A DNA stretch of 6,302 nucleotides from Hyphomicrobiales bacterium. Its GTDB lineage: Bacteria > Pseudomonadota > Alphaproteobacteria > Rhizobiales > OSC116. Below the pieces are notes generated by a model that was not told where the DNA came from, made no database searches, and saw nothing but the letters and a program-made list of their open reading frames with translations. The stretch covers positions 1 to 6,302 of the forward strand of contig JABSRY010000150.1 in the NCBI GenBank assembly GCA_013214985.1, given 5' to 3'. The position numbers and the translations under genes were made by a program. This document shows, piece after piece, positions 5,673-6,302 of the stretch; the stretch's first letter is position 1; the number at the start of each line of letters is the position of its first letter.

Positions 5673-5685
5673 GTGGTCAAACCAC
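5673..5685. promoter_or_regulatory. FadR-subfamily GntR operator-like dyad upstream of glcB
   Basis: GTGGT-CAA-ACCAC is a perfect dyad whose core TGGTCAAACCA fits the FadR-subfamily consensus TNGTNNNACNA used by regulators such as PdhR, LldR and GlcC. It is 27 bases before the glcB start codon. Because GlcC of this subfamily controls malate synthase G with glycolate genes in enterobacteria, a glycolate- or organic-acid-responsive GntR regulator is a sensible guess. No such regulator gene is in the window. Confidence 0.5.
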
Positions 5686-5711
5686 CATAAAACATCAGTA
5701 AAGAGTGTGAT

Positions 5712-6302
5712 ATGACTTTTATCAATAAAAATGGCCTAAATGTAGCCATACCGTTAGTAAAGTTTATAAATGAGCAATGCCTGCCAAGTACGGGTATTAG
5801 CAGCGATCAATTCTGGAACGGTTGTGCCAAAATTTTTAATGAATTTAGCCCCAAAAACCAAGAATTGCTAAACATAAGGCTTGAGTTGCAAGCAGCTATA
5901 GACGCATGGCATAAGGCCAACCCAAATGGCCAGCAAGAAACCTATATAGAGTTTTTAAGAGAGATCGATTATTTAGTAGAAGAGCCTGACGCATTTACCA
6001 TCAGCACAGAGAATACCGACCCCGAAATTGCCAACATGGCAGGCCCGCAATTGGTTGTACCTGTTTTAAACGCGCGCTTTGCTCTAAACGCGGCTAATGC
6101 ACGCTGGGGCAGTTTATATGATGCCTTATATGGCACCGATATTTTAGAAACTAAACCCAAGGCAGGTGAGTACGATGCTAAACATGGTGCAAATGTAATT
6201 GAATGGGCGAAAAATTTATTAGACCAATCTATTCCGCTTGCCAACGGCAGCCATAACGAGGTTTTGCAATATTCAGTTATAGACGGTGCGTTAAGCCCTG
6301 CT
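5712..6302 (+). CDS. glcB: Malate synthase G, N-terminal 197 residues (runs off the right edge)
   Basis: Malate synthase G condenses glyoxylate with acetyl-CoA to give malate in the cytoplasm, serving glycolate/glyoxylate use and the glyoxylate bypass. The open frame runs uninterrupted to the window edge. It shows family landmarks: LPSTGISSDQFW (24-35), FLREIDYLVEEP (81-92), and the hallmark AGPQLVVPVLNARFALNAANARWGSLYDALYGTD (110-143), followed by WAKNLLDQSIPLANGS (165-180). Full-length enzymes have about 720 residues, so roughly a quarter is present; the catalytic TIM-barrel residues lie beyond the edge. ATG at 5712 is the first start after an in-frame TAA (5688-5690) and has AAGAG (5701-5705) six bases upstream. 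It is transcribed away from the SDR gene, and a FadR-type operator precedes it. Confidence 0.95.
   Translation, partial: MTFINKNGLNVAIPLVKFINEQCLPSTGISSDQFWNGCAKIFNEFSPKNQELLNIRLELQAAIDAWHKANPNGQQETYIEFLREIDYLVEEPDAFTISTENTDPEIANMAGPQLVVPVLNARFALNAANARWGSLYDALYGTDILETKPKAGEYDAKHGANVIEWAKNLLDQSIPLANGSHNEVLQYSVIDGALSPA

Larger units (their letters stand above)
5390..5711. other. Divergent control region between the SDR gene and glcB
   Basis: A 322-base very AT-rich gap containing no credible gene on either strand. It holds the SDR ribosome binding site at its left end, a cluster of TTTACA repeats (5551-5601, with one further copy at 5656), a FadR-type dyad (5673-5685) and the glcB ribosome binding site AAGAG (5701-5705). 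A weak glcB promoter may be TTGAGT (5635-5640), 17 bases, TACAAA (5658-5663), which would put the dyad just downstream of the start point. I could not find a convincing promoter for the SDR gene: TTGACA occurs on the minus strand at 5533-5528 but has no -10 at the right distance. Confidence 0.6.

Noticed and set aside
5969..6244. 91-codon frame on the minus strand inside glcB
   Set aside because: It is antisense to the highly conserved malate synthase G hallmark region, so it is a shadow.

Overview
The window looks like chromosomal or accessory DNA of an AT-rich Gram-negative proteobacterium, most likely a low-GC alphaproteobacterium. The reasons are the 'HxlR plus C-terminal domain' regulator, an alphaproteobacterial-style MobC fragment, a Tat-exported flavoenzyme and malate synthase G. 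This placement comes from protein style only; no rRNA or other taxonomic marker is present.

Layout: (1) 1-416 holds a MobC-like relaxosome protein on the minus strand. Its natural start (ATG at 416 with a well-spaced GGAG) is one base out of frame with the body, so it looks like a decayed mobilization gene; no relaxase is visible in the window. (2) 417-692 has only a weak 54-residue small ORF on the minus strand. (3) 693-1442 (minus) is an HxlR-family redox-type regulator, divergent from 1573-2979 (plus), a berberine-bridge-like FAD oxidase. The gap between them carries a 7-7-7 inverted repeat sitting on the start point of a good sigma70-like promoter, so this is a credible regulator/target pair. 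(4) 2980-3148 is a convergent gap with a long imperfect inverted repeat and a 14-bp perfect palindrome. (5) 3149-4381 (minus) is a Tat-exported flavin amine oxidase-like protein. (6) 4571-5389 (minus) is a classical short-chain dehydrogenase/reductase followed by a strong intrinsic terminator, so the amine oxidase has its own extended -10 promoter. (7) 5390-5711 is a 322-bp divergent control region with an array of TTTACA repeats and a FadR-type GntR operator. (8) From 5712 to the right edge (plus) is the first 197 residues of malate synthase G (glcB).

The most striking observation is in the amine oxidase. The block that normally ends a flavin monoamine oxidase (W..DP...GAYSY ... FAGEA ... 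TVHGAY..G) lies at its N-terminus, straight after the Tat signal. The Rossmann GxGxxG block that normally starts the protein follows it, and the ORF stops where the normal protein would enter the moved block. This is a circular permutation of the fold, apparently combined with loss of most of the helical substrate-domain insert. Second in interest are the control elements around glcB and the HxlR/oxidase pair.

Three flavin or nicotinamide oxidoreductases with a redox-type regulator suggest small-molecule oxidation or detoxification, but no substrate can be read from the sequence.
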